Assembly (NCBI RefSeq): GCF_001187915.1
Contig: NZ_LGIU01000084.1
Location: 1 to 32,626, forward strand
DNA length: 32,626 nt
Direction: 5' to 3'
From: Arthrobacter sp. RIT-PI-e
GTDB taxonomy: Bacteria; Actinomycetota; Actinomycetes; Actinomycetales; Micrococcaceae
The notes beneath the pieces were generated by a model that was not told where the DNA came from, did no database searches, and saw only the letters and a program-made list of their open reading frames with translations. This document shows, piece by piece, positions 6,478-15,111 of the stretch (positions within the stretch are counted from its first letter, which is position 1; each line of letters opens with the position of its first letter). The position numbers and the translations under genes are program-made.

Positions 6478-8253
6478 ATGACCGATCCTCCCGCACCCGC
6501 CGGTATCCGAGGGCTTCCGGGGCTGCTGCGGGACGTCGAGGACTCGCTCGATCAGCTGAGTTTCCCGCTCGCGCTGCCGGTCTCCGAGGACGCCCGACGG
6601 ACTGCGCTCTCCGCCCGCGCCCAGGTCACCGACTACGTACTGCCGCGCCTCGCGAGTCTCGATGCTCCGCTGATCGGTGTGGTGGGCGGATCCACCGGTG
6701 CCGGCAAGTCCACCCTGGTCAACGCCCTGGTGGGGCGGGTCGTGTCGGTGGCGGGCGCTGTCCGCCCCACCACGAGGCAGCCGCTGCTGCTCCATCACCC
6801 GGAGGACGCCGGCTGGTTCGAGGATGCACGGGTACTCCCGACACTGCACCGCGTCCGGTACGCGGACGACGCCGACGTCGTCCAGCCGGTGACCTCGGGA
6901 GGCTCCGGTGCTCCGACCAGCACCTTGCTGCTGCGGGCCACGGCGTCGCTACCACCCGGTCTGGCCCTCCTGGACGCCCCCGACGTCGATTCCATCGCCG
7001 ACGAGAACCGGCGGCTCGCCGGACAGCTGCTCGCGGCCGCCGATCTCTGGATCTTCGTGACCACCGCGAACCGCTACGCGGACGCCGTGCCCTGGAGGCT
7101 GCTGGCCGAAGCCGGCCGCCGCGACGTGCTGGTGGCGGTGGTCCTGGACCGCGTGCCACCCGGGGTGGAGGAGGAGATCCGCGGCGATCTGCTGACGCTC
7201 CTGACAGCCCAGAACCTCGGGCACGCCCCGATCTTCGTGATTCCCGAGGTGCGCCTCGGCCCCTCGAAACTTCTTCCGGCGAAGGTGGTGGACCCCGTCA
7301 CGCGGTGGCTGCAGGCCTTGGCCGCGGACGCCGGGGGCAGGCGCGACATCGCCCGGCGCACCGTGCAGGGCGCCATGCGGTCCCTGGCGGAGCAGCTCGA
7401 CGGCATCGCGGAGGCTGTACGGCAGGAACAGGCGGCGGGAAGTGCCCTGCACGGGACGGTGGATGCCGCCTACCGGGACGCGCTCACCGATGTCCTCGCG
7501 CCGACCGAGGACGGCCGGCTGCTCCGCGGCGAGGTCCTGGCCCGGTGGCAGGACTTCGTGGGTACCGGGGAGTTCATGCGCGGGCTTGAATCGCGCATCG
7601 GACGGGCGCGGGACCGCGTCAGCGGCTTCTTCACCGGACGTCCTGCTCCGGCCGCCACGGTGGCCGAGGCGATCGGGAGCGAACTGCAGACCGTGATCGT
7701 GGAGCAGGCGGCCCGGGCCCACGAGGTGACGCGACGGCGCTGGCGGGTGGAACAGGGAGGCGGGGGTCTCCTCCTCGGCGTACCACCGTGGCGCGCGGAA
7801 GTGTTCGCCGATCAGGTGGCCCGCGAGATCAGGGCATGGCAGTCGGACCTGCTCCACCTCGTCCGGAGCGAGGGGACGGACAAACGCTTCACCGCCCGCA
7901 CGCTGTCCTTCGGGGTGAACGGCATCGCGGTGGCACTGATGGTGGTGGTCTTCGCGTCCACCGGCGGATTGAGCGGGGCGGAGGGGGGGATCGCAGGGGC
8001 CTCGGCGGGGGGGGGGCAGAAGCTCCTCGAAGCCGTGTTCGGTGATGGCGCGGTGCGGCGTCTGACGACGACGGCGAGGAAGAACCTCGCCGACCGTGTG
8101 GAGGGTCTGCTGCGTCACGAGCGAGCCGCCTTCGAGGGGTGCCTCGTCCCGCTCGCGCAGCAGACGTCGGCGGAGAAACTCCGCATCCTCTCGATGCAGC
8201 TCCGATCGGCGGTGCCCGCCGGGCGCCTCGATCGTGGCGGGACCCCCGCGTGA
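6478..8253 (+). CDS. Dynamin-like GTPase, first of a pair
   Basis: This 591-residue protein has an N-terminal GTPase domain with P-loop GSTGAGKS (71-78), a TT-containing switch I (RPTTRQP) and a G3-like LLDAPDVDS (164-172). A long helical region follows, with one hydrophobic stretch near 475-495 (GVNGIAVALMVVVFA). That suggests membrane association, as in bacterial dynamin-like proteins. The next gene encodes a second GTPase and starts inside this stop codon, so the two are probably co-translated and may form a heteromer. Paired dynamin-like genes are known in actinobacteria (DynA/DynB of Streptomyces, IniA/IniC of mycobacteria); assignment to any of those pairs is not established here. The ATG at 6478 lacks a strong ribosome site. 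A run of ten Gs lies inside the gene at 8007-8016. Confidence 0.85.
   Translation: MTDPPAPAGIRGLPGLLRDVEDSLDQLSFPLALPVSEDARRTALSARAQVTDYVLPRLASLDAPLIGVVGGSTGAGKSTLVNALVGRVVSVAGAVRPTTRQPLLLHHPEDAGWFEDARVLPTLHRVRYADDADVVQPVTSGGSGAPTSTLLLRATASLPPGLALLDAPDVDSIADENRRLAGQLLAAADLWIFVTTANRYADAVPWRLLAEAGRRDVLVAVVLDRVPPGVEEEIRGDLLTLLTAQNLGHAPIFVIPEVRLGPSKLLPAKVVDPVTRWLQALAADAGGRRDIARRTVQGAMRSLAEQLDGIAEAVRQEQAAGSALHGTVDAAYRDALTDVLAPTEDGRLLRGEVLARWQDFVGTGEFMRGLESRIGRARDRVSGFFTGRPAPAATVAEAIGSELQTVIVEQAARAHEVTRRRWRVEQGGGGLLLGVPPWRAEVFADQVAREIRAWQSDLLHLVRSEGTDKRFTARTLSFGVNGIAVALMVVVFASTGGLSGAEGGIAGASAGGGQKLLEAVFGDGAVRRLTTTARKNLADRVEGLLRHERAAFEGCLVPLAQQTSAEKLRILSMQLRSAVPAGRLDRGGTPA
8007..8016 (+). repeat. 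G10 homopolymer tract inside the GTPase gene
   Basis: Ten consecutive Gs occur about 240 bases before the gene's end, with a G7 run just upstream at 7983-7989. In the present sequence the frame is intact across both. Such tracts are prone to slippage during replication and also to sequencing error. Confidence 0.9.
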
Positions 8254-10151
8254 GCGCCAGGTCTCCCGAGGTGCCGGGCGCCATGTCCCTCGCCGACGCC
8301 CTCGAGCATCTCCGGGAGGCGTACCGGTGGGGTGAGGACAGGGTGCCGGCGGACCGGCTGGCGGCACTGCTGGCCGTGCTCGACCGGGCCGGAGAGCGGC
8401 GCGCGCTGTCCTCGGCCCACACCGTGGTCGGGGTTTTCGGACCCACCGGCAGCGGGAAGTCCTCGCTGGTGAACGTGCTCAGCGGGACCGATGCCGCACG
8501 CGTGGCCGCCCGCCGTCCCACCACCTCCGAACCGCTGGCGCTGGTCTGGGGACGGCAGGGAAGCAGCGAGTTGCTGGACTGGCTCCAGGTACGCCGACGC
8601 GGGGAACTGCCCGAGGGGGCCGCGCGGGGGCGGCCCCCGGGAACGGGCCGTGCCGTGGGGGCCGGGAGCAGCGACGGGAACGAGACCGCCCGGGCGGACG
8701 GCCGGGACACGGCGGGGGAGTCGGATCCCGCTCGAGGACCGGCCGGGCAGGCACGCGGACCCTGGTACCGGCGCCTGCTGCGTCCGTTCCCGACCGCGGC
8801 GGCCCGGAAGGACCGAGGACGTCGGGCCCCGGCCCGCGCCAGTGCACAGGTTCCCCCGGTGGTCCCAGGATCGACCTCCGCGGCGTCCCCGGGCCTGATC
8901 CTCCTCGACCTCCCCGACTTCGACTCCACCACCGCCGCCCACCGGGAGATCGTGGAGCGGCTCACGGGGCAAGTGGACGTGCTGCTCTGGGTGGTCGATC
9001 CGCAGAAGTACGCCGACGCCGCCCTGCACCACGACTTCCTCGCCCCGCTCGCCACCCACGGGACGGTCACCCTCCTGGCCCTCAACCAGGCGGACAGGCT
9101 CACCCGCGACGAGGTCGGCGAGGTCACGGCGTCACTGGGGCAGATCCTCGCCGCCGAGGGCCTGCCCGGCGTCACGGTGCGGCCGGTCTCCGCACGCACG
9201 GGGGAGGGGGTTCCCGACCTCGTGGCAGCCATCACGTCGATCGCCGAGGGGCGGGCCGCCGCCACCCGGCGCCTCGAGGCCGATGCCACCCGGGCGGCCT
9301 CCGAGCTCCTGCCGTTCACCTCGCCCGAGCCGGTGGCGGCACCCTCCGCGGCGGCGACGACCGCGCTCGCCGCGGAACTCGGGGCGGCCGCGGGAGTGCC
9401 GGTGGTGGTCGACGCCGTGCGGGCCTCCTACCGCCGCGACGCCCGGGCTTCGACGGGCTGGCCCGTGACGCGCTGGCTCGGCGCTCTGCGCCCGGATCCG
9501 CTGCGTAGGATCAATCTGCGGAGGGCGGACCTCGCGCCCGAGCTGCGGCGGTCCTCCCTGCCCGTGGTGCACCCGGCACGGCACGCGACGGTGCTCCACG
9601 CGCTGCGGGTGTTCGGGGACTCGGTCGGCGCCGGTGTCGGTGATCCGTGGCACACCTCGATCCGCGATGCGGCCCGCACCACCTCCGACGATCTCACCGA
9701 CGCCCTGGACACGGCCGTCTCGCGGACGGATCTCGAGACGGGACGGAGCGGGTGGTGGGGCATCGTCTCCGTCCTGCAGTGGTTCGCCCTCGCGGTGCTC
9801 GGAGCCGGATCGGGGTGGCTCGTGGTCCTGGCGGTGCTCGGCTTCCTGCAGCTCCCGGTGGTGGAGGTCCCAAGGGTGCAGGGGTTCCCCGTCCCGACGC
9901 TGCTGATCCTGGGCGGTGCGCTCATCGGCATCCTCCTCGGGGTGATCGCCGCCCTGCTCGCACGCTGGGGTGCGGCTCGCCGCGCGGGGAGGGTACGACG
10001 TCGTCTGCTGGACTCCTGTGCGCGGGTGGCGGAGGACGTGGTGGTCCGGCCCGTGGTGGAGGAGGTGGAGCGCTGCAACGCCTTCCGTGCGGCGGTGCTG
10101 GCCGCCGGCCCGCCGCGCACCGTCGCCCGGGAGCCACGCCCGGGCCGGTGA
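8250..10151 (+). CDS. Dynamin-like membrane GTPase, second of the pair
   Basis: This protein has 633 residues if it starts at the GTG overlapping the upstream TGA (GTGA). An ATG at 8283 with GAGG ten bases upstream is an alternative. The GTPase motifs are GPTGSGKS (64-71), a TTSEP switch, LLDLPDFDS (218-226) and NQAD (279-282) in place of NKxD. Two or three membrane helices lie near 505-540 and 550-573, followed by a basic cytosolic tail. Between switch I and the G3 motif is an insertion of about 100 residues (roughly 115-214), rich in G, R, A and P, which looks disordered and is absent from its partner. The close coupling to the upstream GTPase suggests joint action on membranes; the actual process is unknown. 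Confidence 0.85.
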   Translation: MSARSPEVPGAMSLADALEHLREAYRWGEDRVPADRLAALLAVLDRAGERRALSSAHTVVGVFGPTGSGKSSLVNVLSGTDAARVAARRPTTSEPLALVWGRQGSSELLDWLQVRRRGELPEGAARGRPPGTGRAVGAGSSDGNETARADGRDTAGESDPARGPAGQARGPWYRRLLRPFPTAAARKDRGRRAPARASAQVPPVVPGSTSAASPGLILLDLPDFDSTTAAHREIVERLTGQVDVLLWVVDPQKYADAALHHDFLAPLATHGTVTLLALNQADRLTRDEVGEVTASLGQILAAEGLPGVTVRPVSARTGEGVPDLVAAITSIAEGRAAATRRLEADATRAASELLPFTSPEPVAAPSAAATTALAAELGAAAGVPVVVDAVRASYRRDARASTGWPVTRWLGALRPDPLRRINLRRADLAPELRRSSLPVVHPARHATVLHALRVFGDSVGAGVGDPWHTSIRDAARTTSDDLTDALDTAVSRTDLETGRSGWWGIVSVLQWFALAVLGAGSGWLVVLAVLGFLQLPVVEVPRVQGFPVPTLLILGGALIGILLGVIAALLARWGAARRAGRVRRRLLDSCARVAEDVVVRPVVEEVERCNAFRAAVLAAGPPRTVAREPRPGR

Positions 10152-10233
10152 CAGGTCGGTGAGGGCCGAGGGGCCGTGGCGCCGCCCACCCCGGGCGAGC
10201 GGACCCGAGGTGACCGGGCAGGCACGCAGTGCG

Positions 10234-10239
10234 TAGGGT
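10234..10239 (+). promoter_or_regulatory. -10 box for leaderless small membrane protein gene
   Basis: TAGGGT ends six bases before the ATG at 10246, again the leaderless spacing. It indicates that this small gene has its own promoter rather than relying only on the GTPase operon. Confidence 0.5.
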
Positions 10240-10245
10240 GGCGTG

Positions 10246-10608
10246 ATGGCAGCACCACTCTCGCGTGTCCTGACGGCGACGACGGTCGTGGTGCTGATCG
10301 CCGTCCTGGTCGTCCTGTTCCTGCAGTCCGCGACCGGCGGGAGCCTGGATGGATGGGTCCTCCCGCTCACCGTGGCACTCGGGGTGCTGGTGGCGATCCG
10401 CCTCCTGCTGAACACGCGGTCCGAGCGCTCACGGACCGCGGGCCCGGTCGCGGGCTCGATGGCCGTCCAGTCGGGACTGTACGGGTTCGCGCCCGGCACG
10501 TCGAGCATCGAGCAGCACGGCGGACCGGCACACACGACCTCCGCGGTGGAACCGGACCCCCGGTACGGGCCGGACCCCCCTCCTCGCCAGGCCCGACCGC
10601 ACGGGTGA
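10246..10608 (+). CDS. Small two-helix membrane protein, unknown function
   Basis: This gene encodes 120 residues with two predicted membrane helices: TATTVVVLIAVLVVLFL (about 10-26) and VLPLTVALGVLVAIRLLL (about 38-55). A Pro/Gly-rich hydrophilic tail follows. No family is recognised. A leaderless -10 box supports the ATG at 10246, and third codon positions are consistently G or C, as expected of a real gene here. It lies just after the two membrane GTPases and could be a partner, which is inference from position only. Its last 242 bases overlap in antisense the run-on 3' end of the IclR regulator gene. Confidence 0.65.
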   Translation: MAAPLSRVLTATTVVVLIAVLVVLFLQSATGGSLDGWVLPLTVALGVLVAIRLLLNTRSERSRTAGPVAGSMAVQSGLYGFAPGTSSIEQHGGPAHTTSAVEPDPRYGPDPPPRQARPHG

Positions 10609-11377
10609 AGGCTCGACCCGGCGCTGCAGTCCGGGCGGGCCGAGGCGGCGGTACGGGGCAGTCCGCTCCTTTGGCGACCGCGGCGGTGAGCTGCCGCGCG
10701 GCGTCGGACACCACCTCGGCGTGGATCCGGCCGGGCTGGCGGGTGAGGCGCTCCATGGGTCCGGAGATCGAGACGGCGGCGATCACCCGGCCGGACGGCC
10801 CGCGCACCGGGGCGGACACGGAGGCGACGCCGGCCTCCCGCTCGCCGAGGCTCTGCGCCCACCCGCGCCCCCGGGCCCCCGCCAGCACGGTCGGCGTGAA
10901 CCGGGCGTCCTCGAGGCCCTTCAGCAGGCGGTCGTGGTCCTCCCAGGCCAGCAGACACTGGGCGGCCGACCCCGCTTTCATGGACAGCTGCGTGCCCACC
11001 GGGATGGTGTCACGCAGTCCCACCGGCCGCTCGGCGGACGCCACGCAGACCCGCCGGTCGCCCTGCCGCCGGAACAGCTGCGCGCTCTCCCCGGTGGCGT
11101 CGCGGAGGTTCAGGAGCACCGGCCCCGCGGCGGCGATCAGCCTGTCCTCGCCGGCGGCGGAGGCCAGTTCCACCAGGCGGCCACCGAGGACGAAGCGGCC
11201 CTGGATGTCCCGGCCCACCAGGCGGGGGTGGGCGAGGGCGAGGGCGAGGCGGTGCACGGTGGGGCGGGCGAGTCCCGTGGAGGCCACCAGTTGCGCCAGG
11301 GTGGTGGGGCCGGCTTCCAGGGCATCGAGTACCAGTGCGGCCTTGTCGATCACGCCGACGCCGCTCGTATTGTCCAT
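10367..11377 (-). CDS. ndgR: IclR-family regulator, NdgR/AreB type, with run-on C-terminus
   Basis: Residues 1-238 or so closely resemble NdgR/AreB (LtbR in corynebacteria), which controls leucine and related amino-acid genes. The N-terminal winged helix is VIDKAALVLDALEAGPTTL through GLARPTVHRLALAL. The effector-binding domain contains GESAQLFRRQGDRRVCVASA and GPSGRVIAAVSISGPMERLT. Its divergent position beside leuC matches the family. The reading frame, however, continues about 100 residues past the usual end (near AVAKGA) into Arg/Pro/Gly-rich sequence antisense to the small membrane protein gene, giving 336 residues. The family stop codon seems to have been lost; the tail is unlikely to be selected. 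The start at 11377 matches the family N-terminus (MDNTSGVGV). Confidence 0.88.
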   Translation of the reverse strand: MDNTSGVGVIDKAALVLDALEAGPTTLAQLVASTGLARPTVHRLALALAHPRLVGRDIQGRFVLGGRLVELASAAGEDRLIAAAGPVLLNLRDATGESAQLFRRQGDRRVCVASAERPVGLRDTIPVGTQLSMKAGSAAQCLLAWEDHDRLLKGLEDARFTPTVLAGARGRGWAQSLGEREAGVASVSAPVRGPSGRVIAAVSISGPMERLTRQPGRIHAEVVSDAARQLTAAVAKGADCPVPPPRPARTAAPGRAFTRAVGPGEEGGPARTGGPVPPRRSCVPVRRAARCSTCRARTRTVPTGRPSSPRPGPRSVSARTACSAGGGSPPAPRVPR

Positions 11378-11391
11378 AGGATGATATTGCA

Positions 11392-11408
11392 GTCTCATCA
11401 TGTGAGAC
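11392..11408. promoter_or_regulatory. Inverted repeat in the ndgR-leuC intergenic region, likely NdgR operator
   Basis: GTCTCA (11392-11397) and TGAGAC (11403-11408) form a perfect inverted repeat around a 5-base spacer, 15 bases upstream of the regulator start and about 118 bases upstream of leuC. NdgR/LtbR proteins are known to bind between their own gene and leuC. The assignment of this exact palindrome is inference. Confidence 0.6.
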
Positions 11409-11525
11409 GCAAGCCGCTCGGGTGGCACCGGCAGCCGGGCGCTGGTTGAGTTGTACGGAGCAGCAACCTCCACGAGCAGCCCCCACCGGGTGCTGACCCG
11501 CCGGAACCGAAGAAGGACGATCCTC

Positions 11526-12974
11526 ATGGGCAAGACACTCGCAGAGAAGGTCTGGGACGCACACGTGGTGCGCAAGGGCGACGTCGTGGGCACGGAGGCG
11601 CAACCCGACCTCCTCTACATCGACCTGCACCTCGTCCACGAGGTCACCTCACCGCAGGCCTTCGAGGGGCTCCGTCTCGTCGGCCGGCGGCTGCGCCGGC
11701 CCGATCTCACGATCGCCACGGAGGACCACAACGCGCCCACGCTGGACATCGACAAGCCGACCGCCGATCTCACCAGCCGCACGCAGATCGAGACGCTCCG
11801 CGCGAACTGCCGCGAGTTCGGTGTCCGGCTGCACTCCCTCGGGGACGCGGAGCAGGGCATCGTCCACGTGGTGGGACCCCAGCTGGGTCTCACGCAGCCG
11901 GGACTGACCGTGGTCTGCGGCGACTCCCACACCTCCACGCACGGCGCCTTCGGGGCGCTCGCCATGGGGATCGGCACGTCCGAGGTGGAGCACGTCATGG
12001 CCACGCAGACGCTCTCGCTCAAACCCTTCCGGACCATGGGGATCACGGTCGAGGGCACCTTGAAGCCCGGCGTCACCTCGAAGGACATCATCCTGGCCGT
12101 CATCGCCAAGATCGGCACCGGTGGTGGCCAGGGCTACGTCCTGGAGTACCGCGGGTCGGCCATCCGTGCGCTGTCCATGGAGGCCCGGATGACCATCTGC
12201 AACATGTCCATCGAGGCCGGGGCCCGTGCGGGCATGGTCGCACCGGATGACACCACCTTCGAGTACCTGCACGGACGCCCGCACGCGCCGCAGGGCGCGG
12301 ACTGGGACGCCGCCGTCGCCGACTGGCGGGAGCTGCGCACGGACGACGACGCCGTGTTCGACGCCGAGGTGTTCCTCGACGCGGACGAGCTGGAGCCCTT
12401 CGTCACCTGGGGCACCAACCCCGGCCAGGGCGTCTCCCTCTCGCAGGCCGTCCCGCACCCGGACGACTTCGCGGACGAGAACGACAGAGCCGCCTGCAGC
12501 CGTGCGCTGGACTACATGGCGCTGGAGCCGGGTACCCCGCTCAAGGACATCCGCGTGGACACCGTGTTCCTCGGCTCGTGCACCAACAGCCGCATCGAGG
12601 ACCTCCGGATCGCCGCGGACATCATCCGCGGCAGGCAGAAGGACCCGGACATCCGCATGATGGTGGTCCCCGGCTCCGCCCGTGTGCGCCTGGAGGCCGA
12701 GGCCGAAGGGCTGGACCGCGTGTTCAAGGACTTCGGCGCGGAATGGCGTTTCGCCGGCTGCTCCATGTGCCTCGGCATGAACCCCGACCAGCTGGCGCCG
12801 GGGGAGCGCTGCGCCTCCACGTCGAACCGCAACTTCGAGGGACGCCAGGGCAAGGGCGGGCGCACCCACCTCGTCTCACCCGTGGTGGCCGCCGCCACCG
12901 CGGTCCGGGGCACGCTGAGCTCGCCCTCGGACCTCGCCCCCCTGCCCGCCGCATCCGCCGTCCCCGCAGCCTGA
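11526..12974 (+). CDS. leuC: 3-isopropylmalate dehydratase large subunit
   Basis: This 482-residue protein is the iron-sulfur subunit of isopropylmalate isomerase, which converts 2-isopropylmalate to 3-isopropylmalate in leucine synthesis. The three cluster cysteines are C352 (GSCTNSR), C412 and C415 ([10 protein letters not shown]). [14 protein letters not shown] and [21 protein letters not shown] are aconitase-family signatures. AAGGA eight bases before the ATG at 11526 supports the start. leuD follows after 12 bases, and the divergent NdgR-like gene and inverted repeat lie upstream, so leucine-linked control is likely. The last 20 or so residues (Ala/Pro-rich) extend slightly beyond the family core. 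Confidence 0.97.
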   Translation: MGKTLAEKVWDAHVVRKGDVVGTEAQPDLLYIDLHLVHEVTSPQAFEGLRLVGRRLRRPDLTIATEDHNAPTLDIDKPTADLTSRTQIETLRANCREFGVRLHSLGDAEQGIVHVVGPQLGLTQPGLTVVCGDSHTSTHGAFGALAMGIGTSEVEHVMATQTLSLKPFRTMGITVEGTLKPGVTSKDIILAVIAKIGTGGGQGYVLEYRGSAIRALSMEARMTICNMSIEAGARAGMVAPDDTTFEYLHGRPHAPQGADWDAAVADWRELRTDDDAVFDAEVFLDADELEPFVTWGTNPGQGVSLSQAVPHPDDFADENDRAACSRALDYMALEPGTPLKDIRVDTVFLGSCTNSRIEDLRIAADIIRGRQKDPDIRMMVVPGSARVRLEAEAEGLDRVFKDFGAEWRFAGCSMCLGMNPDQLAPGERCASTSNRNFEGRQGKGGRTHLVSPVVAAATAVRGTLSSPSDLAPLPAASAVPAA

Positions 12975-12986
12975 GGAGCTTTCCCG

Positions 12987-13586
12987 ATGGAGAAGATCAC
13001 CACCCACACCGGGATCGGCGTGCCGCTGCGCCAGAGCAACATCGACACCGACCAGATCATCCCCGCCGTCTACCTCAAGCGCATCACGCGCACCGGTTTC
13101 GAGGACGCCCTGTTCTCGGCCTGGAGGAAGGAGCCGGACTTCGTCCTGAACCGGGAGCCGTACACGCGTGGATCCGTCCTCGTGGCGGGACCCGACTTCG
13201 GCACCGGGTCCTCCCGGGAGCACGCGGTGTGGGCGCTGAAGGACTACGGCTTCAGGGCCGTGCTGTCCTCGCGTTTCGCCGACATCTTCCGCGGCAACTC
13301 CGGCAAGGCCGGGCTCGTGGCGGCGCAGCTGGCCCAGGACGACATCGAGCTCATCTGGAAGGTCCTGGAGAACGAGCCGGGAACCGCCGTCACGGTGGAC
13401 CTCCAGGCCCGTACCGTGCAGTGCGGATCCGTCAGCGCACCGTTCCAGCTCGACGACTACACGCGCTGGCGCCTCCTCGAGGGCCTCGACGACATCGGGC
13501 TCACGCTCCGGCAGGAGGAGCACATCACCGCCTTCGAGGGCACCCGGCCGGCGCACAAGCCCACCACGCTCCCCGCGCGGACCTGA
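12987..13586 (+). CDS. leuD: 3-isopropylmalate dehydratase small subunit
   Basis: This 199-residue swivel-domain subunit pairs with LeuC to form active isopropylmalate isomerase. The signature [18 protein letters not shown] (73-90) and the N-terminal [10 protein letters not shown] are diagnostic. GAGGAG overlaps the leuC stop region and lies eight bases before the ATG, indicating an operon with leuC. Length is typical. Confidence 0.97.
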   Translation: MEKITTHTGIGVPLRQSNIDTDQIIPAVYLKRITRTGFEDALFSAWRKEPDFVLNREPYTRGSVLVAGPDFGTGSSREHAVWALKDYGFRAVLSSRFADIFRGNSGKAGLVAAQLAQDDIELIWKVLENEPGTAVTVDLQARTVQCGSVSAPFQLDDYTRWRLLEGLDDIGLTLRQEEHITAFEGTRPAHKPTTLPART

Positions 13587-13690
13587 CCCGGACCGCCACC
13601 CGGACGGGAATGCTCACCCGGGATGCGCGGTTCCCCAGGGGGGCGGGAGCCCGGCGTACCCTGATGTTCCTGTGCGGTGCCCGGTGCTCC

Positions 13691-13696
13691 TATGCT
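13691..13696 (+). promoter_or_regulatory. -10 box upstream of murA
   Basis: TATGCT is a good -10 match in the leuD-murA gap and would give a leader of about 48 nt before the murA ATG at 13752. No convincing -35 accompanies it. It suggests murA is not only transcribed from leuCD. Confidence 0.4.
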
Positions 13697-13751
13697 TGTA
13701 GCGGGCAATTTCGAGTCCGTGAGAGTTCTACACGAGGGAAATCAGGTATTC

Positions 13752-15101
13752 ATGGGTAGCGTTCTGACCATTCGCGGCGGCATTCCGTTGACGGGCAAGG
13801 TGTCCGTCCGCGGAGCCAAGAACCTGGTCCCGAAGGCCATGGTGGCGTCGCTGCTGGGCAACACGCCGTCCGTGCTGCGGAACGTCCCCGAGATCAAGGA
13901 CGTCGACGTCGTCACCAGCCTGCTGCAGCTGCACGGTGTCACCGTGACCAAGGACCCCGTGACGGGGGACCTCACCATGGACCCCAGCGACGCCCGGATC
14001 GCCCGGTCCAAGGACATCGACGCCCACGCCGGTGACTCGCGCATCCCCATCCTCTTCTGCGGGCCCCTGATGCACAGCATCGGCGAGGCCTTCATTCCCG
14101 ACCTCGGCGGCTGCAAGATCGGCGACCGCCCGATCGACTACCACCTCGAGGTGCTCCGGAACTTCGGCGCCGTGGTGGACAAGCGCGAGGGCGGCATCTC
14201 CATCTCCGCTCCGAAGGGCCTGCACGGCGCGAAGGTCGCCCTGCCGTACCCCAGCGTGGGAGCCACCGAGCAGGTGCTGCTCACCGCCATCCGCGCCGAG
14301 GGCATCACCGAGCTCTCCGGTGCCGCCGTGGAACCCGAGATCATGGACCTCATCGCCGTGCTGCAGAAGATGGGCGCCATCATCACGGTGCAGACGGACC
14401 GCGTGATCCGCATCGAGGGCGTGAAGGAACTCACCGGTTACAACCACAAGGCGATCTCCGACCGCAACGAGACGGCGTCCTGGGCCTCGGCCGCGCTGGT
14501 CACCAAGGGCGACATCTACGTGGAGGGCGCCCGCCAGCTCGATCTCACGGCGTTCCTCAACACCTACCGGAAGATCGGCGGTGCCTTCGACGTCGACGAC
14601 GACGGCATCCGCTTCTACCACCCCGGCAAGCCGCTGAAGCCGCTGGTCCTCGAGACGGACGTGCACCCCGGCTTCATGACCGACTGGCAGCAGCCGCTCG
14701 TGGTGGCCCTCACCCAGGCCTCCGGCGTGTCGATCGTGCACGAGACCGTGTACGAGAACCGCTTCGGGTTCACCGAGGCGCTGATCCGCATGGGCGCGAA
14801 CATCCAGGTGCACCGTGAATGCCTCGGCAGCGTGCCCTGCCGGTTCGGGCAGCGGAACTTCCTGCACTCGGCGGTGATCTCCGGACCCACGGCGCTGCAG
14901 GGCGCGGACATCGACATCCCCGACCTCCGCGGTGGCTTCAGCCACCTCATCGCGGCCCTCGCGGCCGACGGCGTCTCCCGGGTGACCGGGATCGAGCTGA
15001 TCAACCGGGGGTACGAGCGTTTCCAGGACAAGCTCGAGGGGCTCGGCGCCGACTTCGACATCACCGACGACGCCCTCACCGCCTCCGCGGCGATCTCCTA
15101 G
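13752..15101 (+). CDS. murA: UDP-N-acetylglucosamine 1-carboxyvinyltransferase
   Basis: This 449-residue cytoplasmic enzyme transfers enolpyruvate from PEP to UDP-GlcNAc, the first committed step of peptidoglycan synthesis. The N-terminal GKVSVRGAKNLVPKAMVASLL contains the substrate-binding lysine. The active-site loop LGGCKIGDRPIDYH carries cysteine C121, the position alkylated by fosfomycin; mycobacteria have aspartate here and are resistant. The start at 13752 (MGSVLTIRGG) matches the family; upstream in-frame residues from 13677 look non-coding. plsC follows with its ribosome site overlapping the murA stop. Confidence 0.95.
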   Translation: MGSVLTIRGGIPLTGKVSVRGAKNLVPKAMVASLLGNTPSVLRNVPEIKDVDVVTSLLQLHGVTVTKDPVTGDLTMDPSDARIARSKDIDAHAGDSRIPILFCGPLMHSIGEAFIPDLGGCKIGDRPIDYHLEVLRNFGAVVDKREGGISISAPKGLHGAKVALPYPSVGATEQVLLTAIRAEGITELSGAAVEPEIMDLIAVLQKMGAIITVQTDRVIRIEGVKELTGYNHKAISDRNETASWASAALVTKGDIYVEGARQLDLTAFLNTYRKIGGAFDVDDDGIRFYHPGKPLKPLVLETDVHPGFMTDWQQPLVVALTQASGVSIVHETVYENRFGFTEALIRMGANIQVHRECLGSVPCRFGQRNFLHSAVISGPTALQGADIDIPDLRGGFSHLIAALAADGVSRVTGIELINRGYERFQDKLEGLGADFDITDDALTASAAIS

Positions 15102-15111
15102 GAGGCGAACC

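Noticed and set aside
11402-11449. A 15-codon GTG frame upstream of leuC as a leucine attenuator leader
   Set aside because: It has only one leucine codon, overlaps the inverted repeat and lacks a terminator/antiterminator pair.
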